Below are positions 19,612 through 30,879 of a stretch of 64,000 nt of DNA, piece after piece. Origin of the DNA: Heloderma charlesbogerti (lineage: Eukaryota > Chordata > Lepidosauria > Squamata > Helodermatidae); contig JANEZZ010000522.1 of NCBI GenBank assembly GCA_026122225.1, positions 930,001 through 994,000 of the forward strand. The letters run 5' to 3'. Position 1 is the first letter of the stretch, and each line of letters starts with the position of its first letter. A program made the translations under genes and the position numbers. Under the pieces are notes generated by a model, which did not search any database, was not told where the DNA came from, and saw nothing but the letters and a program-made list of their open reading frames with translations.

Positions 19612-19937
19612 GCAGCTTGTTAGGATGGGCGGCCCCACAGTGCTCGCCGGGTCATCTGGTGGCTTGTATGGTGCGGCAAATGATGGTGGGCGGTGGGCGG
19701 CAGTTCAGTGAGCACCTGGCAAATGCCTGCGAGTGCAGATGGAAGTGAGTCAACAGGTGAACGACAACATTTATTAGTTTTTATGTTGTGTTTTATTTTT
19801 AAAAAATCATCTGTATTTTATTGTTAGTCACCATGAGCACCATTTTTTGGTGGAAAGACAGGTTTTCATTTAAATAATAACCTGAGGGCTTCTGCCCTGA
19901 AAAGCAGCCTGGAAATATTTTAAATCGATCTATCACT

Positions 19938-20302
19938 GGGGCTGTTCACACAACATGCTAACCTACACTCAGTAGTTGAGTATGGGTTGTTCTTGAGCCA
20001 TGGGTTGGTGTGTTGTGTGATGTCAACACATTTTACTCAGGGTGGCTTCTTAACATGCAGTGTAGATTGTTAATCACCCTGAACAACCCAACAATAAACC
20101 ATGGGTTCTCAAGGTGGCTTGATTGAAAAAAATAAGCCACACTTTATGGTTAATAAGCAACCTTGAGGAAAATGTCCTGGATTCAGACAACACGCTAACC
20201 CAAAGTTCAACAAACAACCCACAGTTCAACAAACAACCCATGGTTCACCAACAACCCACACTCAACCACTGAGTGTGGGTTAGTGTGTTGTGCAAACCTA
20301 GT
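19938..20302. mobile_element. MITE of the GGGGCTGTTCACA family, copy 2
   Basis: The left end 'ggggctgttcacacaacatg' continues in 'ctaacctacactcagtagttg'. Its inverse is at the right: 'caaccactgagtgtgggtta', then 'gtgtgttgtgcaaacc'. The arms agree over about 58 bp. The centre has 'aacccatggttc' and repeated 'caacaaacaaccca'. The right end passes into a CCAT repeat. Confidence 0.8.
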
Positions 20303-20366
20303 CCATCCATCCATCCATCCATCCATCCATCCATCCATCTACCCATCCACCCATCCACCCATCCAC
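20302..20366. repeat. (CCAT)n microsatellite
   Basis: About 15 CCAT-type units with CCAC variants at the end. Confidence 0.93.
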
Positions 20367-20688
20367 CAATCAAACAATGGCTTGTGAGGTGGATTATTGA
20401 AACCCATTTGGAGTCGAAAGATCTCCCAGTACCCTTTGCAAAGCAAGAGACCACTTTTCATAGTTTCCAACTGGAGCAGCCCTATGACCTTGCTCTCAAA
20501 ACTGCTGCTTTATTCCTTTGCAGTCTCACATGGCTCCTCCAGCCACCTGAGAATGTCAGCTCGGCCGTGCTGCTGTCCACAATGTTCCACACAGTCCTGG
20601 GGTGGCAGTTCTCTGAGCAGGTGGTCCCCTGGAGCATTTCCAGATGATAAAACAGACCAGAGTTTCCCTTTGGTGTTATAAAAACATA

Positions 20689-20960
20689 ATGGACGAAGAG
20701 TCCTGCTGGATCAGACCCGGCAGAAATCCATCTTGGCCAGCATTCTGTTTACAGCAGCTGCCATCCAGATGCCTCTGGGGAGGATTATATGCAGGCCATA
20801 AATGTCCCACCCCAGCTGTTGTTCCCAGAATGCCCAGGTTCTGAACATGGAGATTCCATTTAGCTAACATGGCTAACAGTTATTGATAGAATTATATCCT
20901 CCATTAATTTATCTAATCCTTTTAAAAATATGTATGAGTAAGAAGCCAAGGCTCTAAGGG
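20689..20960 (-). mobile_element. CR1/L3-like 3' end, minus orientation
   Basis: The + strand reads 'ctgctggatcagacc', 'ggccagcattctgttta', 'agatgcctctgggga' and 'ttaatttatctaatcctttt'. This is the complement of the 3' UTR at 1819-2252 and of a related subfamily. It is worn, and the 5' part is missing. Confidence 0.7.
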
Positions 20961-21004
20961 AACTGTTAACCCAGCAAAGATCTGAGAGGAGACTGAGGGC
21001 TTAT

Positions 21005-21260
21005 GCATGTGGAGGCTGTTCGCACATAGCGTAACCCACGAGTGGGAGAAGTAGGGTGCCCTGCCTGAAGTGCACCCATCTTTTCCGCTTTTACTCAGCG
21101 AACCATGATCAGCTCCTGTGAGACTGCTGGGTTGTTTGGGGGCGAAACAACCAGCGGTTAACCCAACAACAAACCATGGGTTACCCACTGGGTTGTTAGC
21201 CCCTAAGCCACCCATAAGTCTGGGTTTGGACATCACGCTCACCAGGATCCGATCATGGGT
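21005..21260. mobile_element. MITE of the GGGGCTGTTCACA family, copy 3, diverged
   Basis: It starts 'ggctgttcgcacatagcgta' and has 'ttaacccaacaacaaaccat' and 'gggttacccactgggttgtt'. The last part 'ggacatcacgctcaccagg' is weaker. Confidence 0.6.
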
Positions 21261-21739
21261 TGCAGAGGAAGTGGTCGCGCTTCAGGCAGCGTGTCTGCAG
21301 AATCCTGCTTGTGCATGACAACCTAGCAGTTTTTAAACCAATGGGATGTCGTCATGTGCGAACCAAGTCATGCTGTCTCTTTGTGGTTCAACAGTAGCTG
21401 GGACTTCTCCCCTCCTCCTGAGCAGATCTTGAGTAGGTCCCAGGTGAAGGGGTCTTCTGGCAGCCAGGCAGGCGCTCTGAAGACAACTCTGAGTTTCCCA
21501 CCTGGCTTGCTGCCGCCGCTGCTCCGTAGAGCCATGGAATGAGGGAGGAGAGTTGGGAACCAAGGCAAGACTTGGGATGGAGCAGAAGGGGTCTGTCTGG
21601 GGCGAGGCAGGCCTTTGACGGGGCTCCTTAGGCTCCCCCACACCTTCTGTAGGAGTTTGCTGTGGAATCACAACAACCCTGCTCTTCTGAATAGGTCTCC
21701 CTTGGGCTTGGGTTGGCTGAGCACCCTCACTCATAAATA

Positions 21740-21920
21740 TCATCACATCTTGTGGTGGTGAATCCCATGTGTTAGTTATGCTCTGGATAAAGAAGTATTT
21801 TCTTTTGTCTGCCCTGAATCTACTGCCAGCCTGTTCAATCAGGTGACCCCAGGTTTTAGGACTATACATGAGAAAGAAAGGCACTTCTCTGTTTAGTCTA
21901 TCCACACAATTCATAACTTC
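21740..21920 (-). mobile_element. CR1/L3-like ORF2 end, minus orientation
   Basis: The minus strand encodes SRFRADKRKYFF, then ITNTWDSPPQDV, a worn version of the CR1-clade C-terminal tail also seen at 1925-1980. Upstream is the matching untranslated-like context. The 3' UTR is not retained. Confidence 0.7.
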
Positions 21921-22146
21921 CTAAATCTCTATTATGTCCTCCCTTAGCTCTGTTCTCCCCCCTAAATTAAAATGCCCCTGGAGGCCCCGTTCATGCCTGC
22001 AGAAAGCGCTGCTGGTCTAAATGTAATGCCTCTGATAGGTCCCCCAAAAGGACATTTATTCCAGGGATGGTCAGAACTGGCTTGGGATCCACTGGTTCCA
22101 AAGCTCCTTCATTTACCAGAGAGCAGCCTGAATTGGGCCCCTCAGC

Positions 22147-22569
22147 TAGGGATGTACAGACCCCCCACTGTCTGGTCTGGGAGGGGGGTCCACTGTGGGG
22201 CAATTTGGGCCACTTGGGGCCCCACAGAATCCTCTGGAGCCTTGCCGCATCCGCCGGAGTTGGGGGAGCAGCTCTCCGGCTTTCTAAAAAATGAGATATG
22301 CTAATGCCGGCTACCAGTACTGTTTACAGCGGCATTTAGGTAAAATTAAGTGCTTTATGGCTGCAAATGGTGTACAATGCACCATTTATGGCTGTAACTT
22401 TCCTGCGATAAGCTAATTTATCACATTTTTTAGGAAGCTGGAGAGCTGCCCCACGGGAACTCCTCCAGAGCTGGAGGCAAGTGTGGCTGGTCCGCTGTGG
22501 ACTCCGGAGGTCGGATTCTTTGGAATCCGGCCTCATTTGAGTCTGCGGCAGATTTCTCCAGCATCGCTA
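22147..22569. mobile_element. hAT-type element, TAGGGATG ends, 8-bp TSD
   Basis: The left end is 'tagggatgtacagacc' and the right end inverted is 'tagcgatgctggagaaatc'. It is bordered by perfect 'ccctcagc' repeats at 22139-22146 and 22570-22577. It contains two copies in opposite directions of a 'cggagagctgc' type segment. It has no transposase. Confidence 0.82.
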
Positions 22570-22659
22570 CCCTCAGCTATGCCACTGTAAAGCTGGCATA
22601 GCCACATTCCTCCTCATTGCTTTGGGTGGGGGATTAATAACAGACTCACCAGGCTGAAC

Positions 22660-22982
22660 TAGGGATATTGGAGAAATCTGTAATGTATTCAAATGAGTTC
22701 GGATCTTTATGAATCCGACCTGTGGATTTTGCAACGGATTGGCATTTTCCAAGTCACGTGGATTCCATGAACTTGTGGACCAGTTTTTTTTTACTTGTGT
22801 GTGTGTATTTGTGCAAATTTGCACTTGCCCTAATGAGCACATGCGCAAATGAAATGAAATCTTCACATGCCACTAAAAAATGAATTGGGCCCCTCAGTCA
22901 ATGAGCTGAAGATGGAATGGAAGACAACTGCAATCCACGAAACACAGACAGAATGGATTTAACAAAATCTGTACATCACTAG
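22660..22982. mobile_element. hAT-type element, TAGGGAT ends, imperfect TSD
   Basis: The left end is 'tagggatattggagaaatct' and the right end inverted is 'tagtgatgtacagattttgt'. The flanks 'ggctgaac' (22652-22659) and 'ggatgaaa' (22983-22990) match at 6 of 8. The element lies only 90 bp from the previous one, and shares 'gagaaatctg' near its left end with the previous right end. Confidence 0.7.
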
Positions 22983-22990
22983 GATGAAAC

Positions 22991-24630
22991 GTCTAGCAAA
23001 GCTGCACCTCCCACCCACCTCAGATTGCTCTGACAGGTGCGATTCAGCTGGTACCTGGGACAGTCACACACCCATATCATGCGCACTATTCAGTCTCTCA
23101 ATCACCATGGATGTGTTAGGCAAGGTTCACGTTTTCCCACTGACAGCTCTCTGCTTTTGCATTCTTTTGCTAACATGGATTCTTTTAAAAAGAATCTTAC
23201 TGAGCCAGTGCCAGGCTCTCCATTTTTGGGTTCTTGCTTATTTGCAGAAGTTAAATCCTCCCATAAACCAGTCATTTAAATGGTGGGGCCATTAATGGGA
23301 ATATCTTGTATGTTCAGGGTCTTTAAAATCTGTTCACTGATCTTCACATACCTGATGATGGGTCTTTGAGATTGAGCCAGTCATCTTGTAAAAGTCTGGT
23401 GCTTTTGTGCTGCTCCAAACCGGAAAATGCTCTTGGAAGGACTCCTAGAAGCTCAGAAGTGGGTCACGCTTGGGAATCTTGGAACGTAACTCAGGAAAGG
23501 GCTCTTTACAGTTTTGTTATTTTAAACTCTCTGTGGCAGGTGACAGGGTCTTGCAGGTGGAGGGAGAGGGAATGGATGCCCCCGTGCACAGGAAAATGCA
23601 CGAATGAGCTGAGAAGCAGTGATGGAGAAGGTCAGGTGAGTGAGTCTGGGACAGCATAATTGGAAACAAGACAGGCAGCAAAGTGCTGTGTATGCTGGCA
23701 ACAGCTTGCAATATTAGTGTTTTCTGCCAAGAAGTCACAATATTTATCCGTTGAGCATGTCCATGCCAGTCCCTCCACCCCATGCAGTCTGTTACTGAAA
23801 ATAGCACAGAAGAAGTTGGCACAGCTTGCCTTTCTCATCCCATGAGCAATTGTCACCAATAGCCAGTTCAAACATTGCCCCCAGCAATGGTCACTAATGG
23901 CCTAGCTGCACTACACAAACATGTGTTTCCCCTCTTGTGCACGGGACAATCATGTTTCAAGGCTGCTTCTTCTGTGTGTCCAGTCTACCCAAACACATGC
24001 AGCGTCTGCGCACCAGCAGCCATCTGGGGAAATGCACCACTGGCATACAGATGTTGGATGTGCTTGGTCAGCGGCCTCTGGACGTCATTCCTTTTGCATG
24101 GAGTACCGTCCTTTTCTGCAGGATCCACAGGATGGTGGTAATGTCTGGAACCAGCCTTGACTGTCTGTCATAAGTACCCTGTTCTCAGCTCCCCTCTCCC
24201 CCAACGCCGTCGCCTTCACTCAAAAGGTAGAGATAGGAAATTAGCAAACATCCAACCTATTTAACACTGTCATACTAAACCGCAAAGGGGATGGCAAATG
24301 AGAGAGACGAATGGACTTTTGCAAATTTGGTTGCCTTGTACCATTGCGATTCTGCTATGTGGTCCTTCCAGCCGACCAGTCTGCCATTTGCACGCTCTGC
24401 AGACCAAGATACGGATCAGCACAGTATGTGTGCATAGCTGTCAGCTACACTGAGCCAGCATATCTTTCACTTGTGAAAACCTCTTTCTGGAAGACCCCTT
24501 TGTACCTCATTAAAGGGATACACACACTTCTGCCTTTGGACAAATGACCCCCATCCTGGCTATTGTTGTTCTCCTTAATCACCAGAGCTGTCTCACTTAA
24601 TGAAGGCTCTTGAAAATTCTGACTCTTTGC
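22991..24630. other. No gene or repeat recognised
   Basis: Open frames of up to 103 codons occur on both strands but none has a motif. The composition is ordinary. Confidence 0.45.
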
Positions 24631-24632
24631 TA

Positions 24633-25100
24633 GGGATGTCTGTCCTCTGTTGCTGTGTGCTCTGGTCCTTTTTTGGCTCGATGGAGTTCTGCGGCATGTA
24701 GGACTCACTTTGCGTATGTGAAGTGCACATACTGTGGGCTGTTCCCTGAACTCCAGGAACTATCTTGTGCATTGGGGAGGGGGGAGATTCTGCGACTTGC
24801 ACTAATTTCTGAGCAATTTGTACATATTAATTTGTACAAATTTCCACAAATGAGATAAATTCGATTGTAATTTGCTTAATTTTTTTGCAAATTTGGCTGT
24901 CATTTCCGCAAATGGCTCAGAAATTCATGCAAATTGCAGAACCTTAAAAATGCGCAGAATTCCCAGAAAATCTGTAAACTGGTCCAACTTGCTGCAGATT
25001 GAGTTGGGCAATGCAGCGGGAACTGTGATGATTCACTGCTCTGAGGGCTGGTTTTGTTGTTGTTTTTAGTACATGGAGAGACGTTTCTTCACATTCCGAA
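24633..25100. mobile_element. hAT-type element with a TAGGGATG left end, right end not found
   Basis: It opens 'tagggatgtctgtcc' and has the AT-rich interior of this group with 'tttgtacaaatttccacaaa' and many 'tgcaaat' words. I see no right TIR or TSD, so the element is probably truncated. Confidence 0.5.
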
Positions 25101-26162
25101 CCAGCTAATTGCTAATGTTGTTGGTGCAACCTGAACTTACTGCCCTGTGCCACTGCCCTGGTCTCCGAGATGGACAGGCCAAGGTATTAAGCATAAAAGG
25201 TGCGGGCCTCCTCACTCCACCATTTGCTACAGTACAGTGTGGATCTAGCAGCAGGTTTACAGGGAAACATGCCAGGGTTTGCTTCTGCCCGTTCTGCCTT
25301 CAAACATCAGTGCCTGCTAGACTGAATGCAAAATAACTTCAGTGATTTGTTCTAGGTGGAATTGAAGATCTGAGGTTGGACTGGGAATGGAGCCAACATC
25401 CCTCCAAGCAAGGCCAGTGCTCATATGCCCTAGAACAGAGATGGCTAAATCATGGCTCATAGGCCACAACCCAGCTTGGGCAATTTTAATTAATGAATGG
25501 TAAAATGCTTGCCCACATATTCACTCATAAGGAAAAAGAAAAGGAAAAGTTCTGGCTGGGCTAGGGATGGACACACTCACCTCTGTCCGGGTCGGCTGGG
25601 GGTTCGATGAGCCACCCCCCCCACTCGTGCGGCCCGGACCCACTCATCAAGCCTCCATGCTCGCCCGCCCCTGCCTGCTGAGCCACCTGAGCCACCCGTG
25701 AGTGCCCACAGCCGCTTGTCCTCTGTGTGAGTTGCCGTTATACATAAAAATGGTGAATGGCTATTTTCCTTAAACTAAACCTCGTGCACAATGGCCAGCA
25801 CTCTACGTTGTCACTCCTTTCTCCCTCTCCCATCCAGGGCCAGCTACCACAGTGTCAGGATTCCTTTTGCCTCCACTGAACTTCAAACGACGAATCAAAC
25901 ACAGACAAGAGGCTTCAGTTTACAGCTTTTAATCCATTTACTTCAAAGGGTCATACAGATGCAAATTCTCAGTGACTCTCAGTCTACAAGGAAATTACTT
26001 CAGGGGGTTCAAAAGGTAGCTACGAAAGTTGCCCACCATTTGAAAGAAAGGCAGTCACACTAGCCTAACTTAAGGGGTGGGGGGCTAAACATTCCCTCCT
26101 GGAGTGCTGCTGGTCTGATCAATACTGGAGTCCTGTGAAGGATTATAAAAAAAACTTTGGAA
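25101..26162. other. Mostly unassigned; possible TAGGGATGG left end at 25562
   Basis: At about 25562 'tagggatggacacactcacc' followed by CpG-rich sequence resembles the start of another hAT-type element, but no partner end was found. Otherwise nothing is recognised. Confidence 0.4.
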
Positions 26163-26240
26163 ACTTTATTGATTGATTGATTGATTGATTGTCATTTCAT
26201 TTCTATACCGCCCAATAGCCAAAGCTCTCTGGGCGGTTCA
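26163..26240 (-). mobile_element. L2-type LINE 3' tail, minus orientation
   Basis: A (TTGA)n run is followed by 'catttctataccgcccaata' and 'gccaaagctctctgggcgg', the same 3' UTR end as at 6066-6185. Confidence 0.78.
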
Positions 26241-27454
26241 TGAAAAAGCTTCACTCCTGGATCTTCCACGTCACATATGTTTCAGCTCACAGACGTTGGC
26301 CATCCCTTCCCTGGAGCACCTCTCTTATCTTATTCCATGAAGCCACATGCAGGGCAGCTTTGCTGGCTGCAGCATGTCAGCAGAGCCTCTGGCATGCTCC
26401 AGGAATGCGACTAATGTGGCCGTGGCTTTAGCATGGGCGGATGTCATTCATCTAGGCAATCAATGCATAGAACCCAAGTGATCAACATGTTTATTTTCTT
26501 TGTGTTTCCCCTTGCTAGGTTCAAACCGCTGAGGTTATTTCCTTCTGCTGTCTTCCAAATTTTGTTGGAATAGAGGCACACTGGGCCTTTTTTCTTCATC
26601 CAAGCACATGCTGTCTTGAGCTATTCAGTGTTCGAAAGGATAGAGGTTGCAGTCCTCAAATCACAGTCTTGGCATCACTTCTCTGAAATCCATACCACTG
26701 TTTAGGTTGTACAATTGTTAAGTGTAGGCTTTAGTCTATATTTGATGGTGTGTGTATATATCCTGAGGGCTCTCCCATGGATTGCTACAGAAAGGAAAGA
26801 GCCCCATGCTCTCATGGAGCTTTGGCTTCTGGAGACAGCAATGGGAACCCCGTGCACTTGTGATCTTCTGGATCACTCCCATGTCCTGTACTCTAGAAAA
26901 GCCAAGCATTCCCATTCTTCTCATCTGCCGCTGTTTCTGATCATCCTTCCTAGTGAATTTATGCCCTCAGTGCTGATGTAGCTTTTGCAACCAGCAAAGT
27001 ACTCCTCGAATTATTCCTATACCTCTCTTCCATCCCAGCCTAAGTTGTCTAGCTCCATCATCTTTTGTTGTTGAGACTCACCTGTTTGTCTTCCACCCTC
27101 TGGCTTCTCAGCTTGAAGAGCCCCATGTAATCTGTGTGTTTGGTGGATATAGTTAAGAAAGAAGAGATGTGCTGCCAAACATCATTAGCTTGTGTTCCAG
27201 CTATCCCAGACTCTTGCCTCAGTTCACTGAATGATCTTCAGTTAGCTATATGTTTTCATATGGACCAAGGAAGATAATTTTTGAAGCCATCCTGTGCATG
27301 CAACATGTTCAGTCAGAACTAGACTAGAGTCTTAACATTTCAACGGACTTGTTTCATCCCTTCAAACTGATGTAGAGTGATAGTGCGATTTTCATCTCAA
27401 GGAGCATGAGACAGAGGCTTTGTTCTCATATCTTTAATGCTCAGACTCCTAGAT
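26241..27454. other. No gene or repeat recognised
   Basis: Nothing is supported. Frames of up to 88 codons show no motif. Confidence 0.45.
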
Positions 27455-27705
27455 CTTCAGAGGTCCTCCTTCAGCTCCCTCAAAGGGAGTTAGGGCGGTG
27501 GCCACAAGAGAGAGGGCCTTTTCCGTTGTGGCACCCTGTTGATGGAATGCCCTCCCCAAAGAGGCTTGCCTGGCGCCCCCATTGTTATCTTTTTGTTCCC
27601 AGGCTAGACCTTTCTTTTCTCCCAGGCATTTTAGAGTTTGTATTTCACGCAAGAGAATCTCTCTTATTGGGTGGGTAAAAAATACAATAAATAAATAATC
27701 ACTGC
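27455..27705 (+). mobile_element. L2-clade LINE 3' end
   Basis: A worn ORF2 tail has ERAFSVVAP, then WNALPKE, then LAPPLL, at about 27500-27590. The 3' UTR ends 'ttattgggtgggtaaaaaa' and an AATAAAT tail. It is closely comparable to 18600-19065. Confidence 0.82.
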
Positions 27706-28389
27706 AGTGGTAGACCAATCTGTGTCTGGGCTGTACCACTTCATACAGCATGCATGCATATTACTCCATATCTGTCCCCCACCCCAATAAATAAACTTTT
27801 AAAAATGCTTCTCTACATAGGGGGAAAAATCATGTAAAGGAAAAGCCTGGGCTAGCATCCTTTTACTTGACATCTAGTTTGCTATGCGTGGGGATTTTGT
27901 GTGTGTGGAAATTCAGGTCAAAGCGATGCCTTTTATTGGAACAATTTCTTCCTTAGCCACTCTCTTCCCGCCTAAAATGTACTTCAGGCTAAGAAGCAAG
28001 AGGGAATGTGGAGTCAAGGAAGCGGATCCCAAAACCCAAACGCACCAGAGGTAGACACTCAGGGCTCAGATGGGAGAGAGCAGAGCTGGGTGGGCGGAAA
28101 GAGTGGTTGTTCTTACAGACCTGCCACTAGCCCCTATGCTCTCCACACTCCAATAATCAAAGGGCAGCCTGTGTAATTAATACTATTTAGGCTACTCTAA
28201 TGACAGAGGAAAATGTCTCTTGTCAGCCCCACTTTGCCCACTGGCCCTGATTTAGCAACATGAAAGCATTTTTTTCTGATTAAGTGCTCATTGAAGGAGA
28301 TAAAAGGGATGGCCATGAAATGTTCTCTTTAATGTGATGAATGTAAAGGGACTGGCAAAGATGGACAAATGGGAGAGAGGAAGAGAACG
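27706..28389. other. No gene or repeat recognised
   Basis: AT-rich ordinary sequence. Confidence 0.45.
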
Positions 28390-28437
28390 AGGGAGAGAGA
28401 GAGAGAGAGAGGGAGAGAGAGAGAGAAAGAGGAACAG
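28390..28437. repeat. (GA)n microsatellite
   Basis: A purine run of GA units with GGGA interruptions. Confidence 0.93.
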
Positions 28438-28959
28438 CAGGTGGTGCTACAGATCGGGAGTCAAGGGCAACAGTAGGGTACCCTGAGAAGAACAGTAAAG
28501 ACTGGAAGGGCATGATGAAAGGGCATGGACTGAGCTGGCTGGCAGGGGACAGGAGGAATGTGGCGAGGGGGATGGGGTTCAATCAGGAATGAGGTCATCA
28601 GCAAAGCTGTGGAACTGGTGGAGCTGTGGCACTGTGTGGAATAATTATACTAAATCTGTGTGCCACAAAAGGAGCTCTGTGTTTTGGGAAAGTCTTTGTG
28701 AAGGCCGTCACAGAAGGCCAGGGCTTCAGTTTGAAGTGGAACCAGCTTTCAAGCAATACACATCTTGCCGTCAATCTGGTCAAGCAAGTCCAGTCATCTG
28801 CATCTGCATCTGCTTCTCCATCTCTAGCATTTCCATCACCAATATAGGCTCAGGACATCACAGTACAATACAACCATGCTTCTGTTGAATTATCTTTATT
28901 TAAAGATAAGGATGGCAAAGTAGAAGATGGAAACACTTGTAAGGTTAGAGCAGCCTACC
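28438..28959. other. No gene or repeat recognised
   Basis: Nothing is supported beyond a short (CTGCAT)n-like stretch near 28797. Confidence 0.45.
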
Positions 28960-29088
28960 CTGACTTGGTGCCCTCCAGGTGTTTTGGACTTCAACTCCCA
29001 TCGCTCCCAGTCAGCATGGCCAGTGTTCAGGAATTCTGGGAGTTGTAGTCCAGAATATCTGGAGGGCACCAGGTTGGGGGAAGTCTGG
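28960..29088. mobile_element. Palindromic hAT MITE (CCTGGTGCCCTCCAGATG family)
   Basis: The left arm 'ttggtgccctccaggtgttt' and 'ttcaactcccatc' is mirrored by 'tgggagttgtagtcc' and 'atctggagggcaccaggtt'. Further copies are at 30606-30738, 44455-44565 and 59944-60044, and a right end lies at 59185-59222. It is non-coding and forms a foldback of about 130 bp. Confidence 0.82.
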
Positions 29089-29463
29089 CTTAGAGGATAA
29101 AGGTGTCTTGTACAGAGACTGGAAGCTGAAAAGCCAGTTCACACATGCCAGTTTTCTACTTGGGTATTGCTTTTGTGTAGAAAAAGTGCCTTCGGACCAT
29201 GCACGCATTCTGATATGTAAGGAGTGCACATGTATCTGTTGCACCAACATTGTCTTTCCTCTGAACGTACATGCAGCAAACGAGATGAAAGTGAAAGAGA
29301 AAGAGGGCTGCACCAAGAGCAGGGAAAATGAAAGAGGCAAAGATGATGAGATGCAGCTGCAATTTTTTTTTAAAAAAAATTCCCAACCTGTTTTGAATAT
29401 TTTTGTCAATGGAAATTGATCAACAGTTTAACAGACCCAACGTTGCATCTGTTGCCTATCAGT

Positions 29464-30426
29464 TAGGGATGTACGAAAGTTCCGCCACGGATCTTGGGGA
29501 GGCCGAATGCCAGCGCATTCGGCCCCCTGAAATTGGGGCGGAACGGCCCACCACCCCCCCGGGACGGGACTTACCTGGGGCGGATCTTCCTGGCGGCGGT
29601 GGCTGCGGCGGCGCTTCTGGCGGCGGTTCGGCAGCGGCGGCTGCGGTGGCTGTGACGGCCGATCTTCCTACTGGCCGCCGCCGCCGCCATTTCCAGGTTT
29701 TAAAAAAAACAAAACAAAAAAAGTGATAGGCTACGTAAAGATTTACGTAGCCTATCACGGCTAGATTTTAAAAAAACACCATGATAGGCTATGTAAATCT
29801 TTACGTAGCCTATCACGGCTAGATTTTAAAAAAACACCATGATAGGCTATGTAAATCTTTACGTAGCCTATCACGGCTGACTTAAAACCCCCCCAAAAAA
29901 CACACGTATGCAAATGGCGGCAGCCATGGCAGCCGCCATTTGCGTTCCTTATTTTGGCACGTCTTAGTCTACGTAAACATTTACGTAGACTAAGACGGCG
30001 AAAATAAGGGGAATGCAAATAGCGTAGACTAAGACGTGCCAAAATAAGGAACGCAAATGGTGGTGGCCATGGGCGCCGCCATTTGCATACGCACCTTTTT
30101 TGTTTTTTTTTAAATCAGCAGTGATAGGCAACGTAAAGGTTTACGTAGCCTATCACGGCTGACTGCAGGGACACAAATGGCGGTGGCTACAGCCGCCGCC
30201 ATTTGCGTCCCTGCTAGCCAGCGGCCGGATGTCTGGCTGCTGGCGGAGCCGGCCAGCGGCTCCGCAGAATCGCTGTGGAGCACAGCCGGCCGGCCAGGAT
30301 TCTGGGGGGGGGGGGAGGAACAGAGCGCCTCCCCCCCCGGCGAGGATTCCAGGGGGAGGGATGGAACACCTCCCCCCTCACCATCAGCATAATCCCCGAA
30401 AGGCAAGTGATTTTCGTACATCCCTA
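29464..30426. mobile_element. Palindrome-packed hAT-type element, copy 2, 8-bp TSD
   Basis: The ends are perfectly inverted over 15 bp ('tagggatgtacgaaa'). Perfect TSDs 'ctatcagt' flank it (29456-29463 and 30427-30434). Near-perfect 36-bp palindromes with the TACGTAAA/TTTACGTA core lie at 29723-29758, 29781-29816, 29839-29874, 29961-29996 and 30121-30156. The second and third sit in an exact 58-bp tandem repeat (29759-29816, 29817-29874). Two GGCGGC-type palindromes are near 29910-29943 and 30174-30209. A 38-nt perfect inverted pair (29936-29973 with 30023-30060) encloses the fourth. There is no transposase frame. Confidence 0.92.
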
Positions 30427-30542
30427 CTATCAGTGCAATACCAGAAGGAGATGCAACTGCAGGTCAGAATGGATGATACCAGTCTCCAGATCTTCCCCAT
30501 GAATATGTTGGGGAGGGAGAAAGCTCCTGCCCTCATAGCATC

Positions 30543-30878
30543 ATAGGAAGCTGCCTTATATGGAGTTTAGGCCATTGGTCCATCTAGCTTAGTATTGTCT
30601 ACACTGGGGTAGACAACCTAGTGCCCTGCAAATGTTTTGGCCTAAAACTGGCTTCAGCCCCAGCCAGCATGGCCAATGGTCAGGGATTGTGGGAATTATA
30701 GCCAAAAATATCTGGAGGCACCAGGTTGCCTATCCTGGTCTACCCTGTTTGGCAGTGGCTGTCTAGGGTTTTGGACAGGAGTCTTTCCCAGTCCCATCTG
30801 GAGATACCAGGGACTGAACCTGGGACCTCTGGCATGCAAAGCATGGGCTATGCCACGGAGCCACAGCTACAGCTCTTA
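30543..30878 (-). mobile_element. tRNA-derived SINE, minus orientation, carrying a hAT MITE
   Basis: The + strand reads 'aggaagctgccttatatgga', 'gccattggtccatctagctt' and, after the insert, 'ctttcccagtcccatctgga' and 'ccagggactgaacctgggac'. The last complements a B-box. The final part 'gggctatgccacggagcc' is the tRNA-like head. The insert 30606-30738 has its own TSD. Confidence 0.82.
30606..30738. mobile_element. Palindromic hAT MITE nested in the SINE
   Basis: The left end 'ggggtagacaacctagtgcc' and the right end 'ggcaccaggttgcctatcctgg' are inverted copies. The flanks 'tctacact' (30598-30605) and 'tctaccct' (30739-30746) match at 7 of 8. It belongs to the family at 28960-29088. Confidence 0.82.
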
Positions 30879-30879
30879 C

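Noticed and set aside
20302..20366. CRISPR-like or other regular array
   Set aside because: It is a simple (CCAT)n microsatellite without spacers.
28390..28582. Serine/leucine-rich frame on the minus strand
   Set aside because: It arises from the (GA)n microsatellite.
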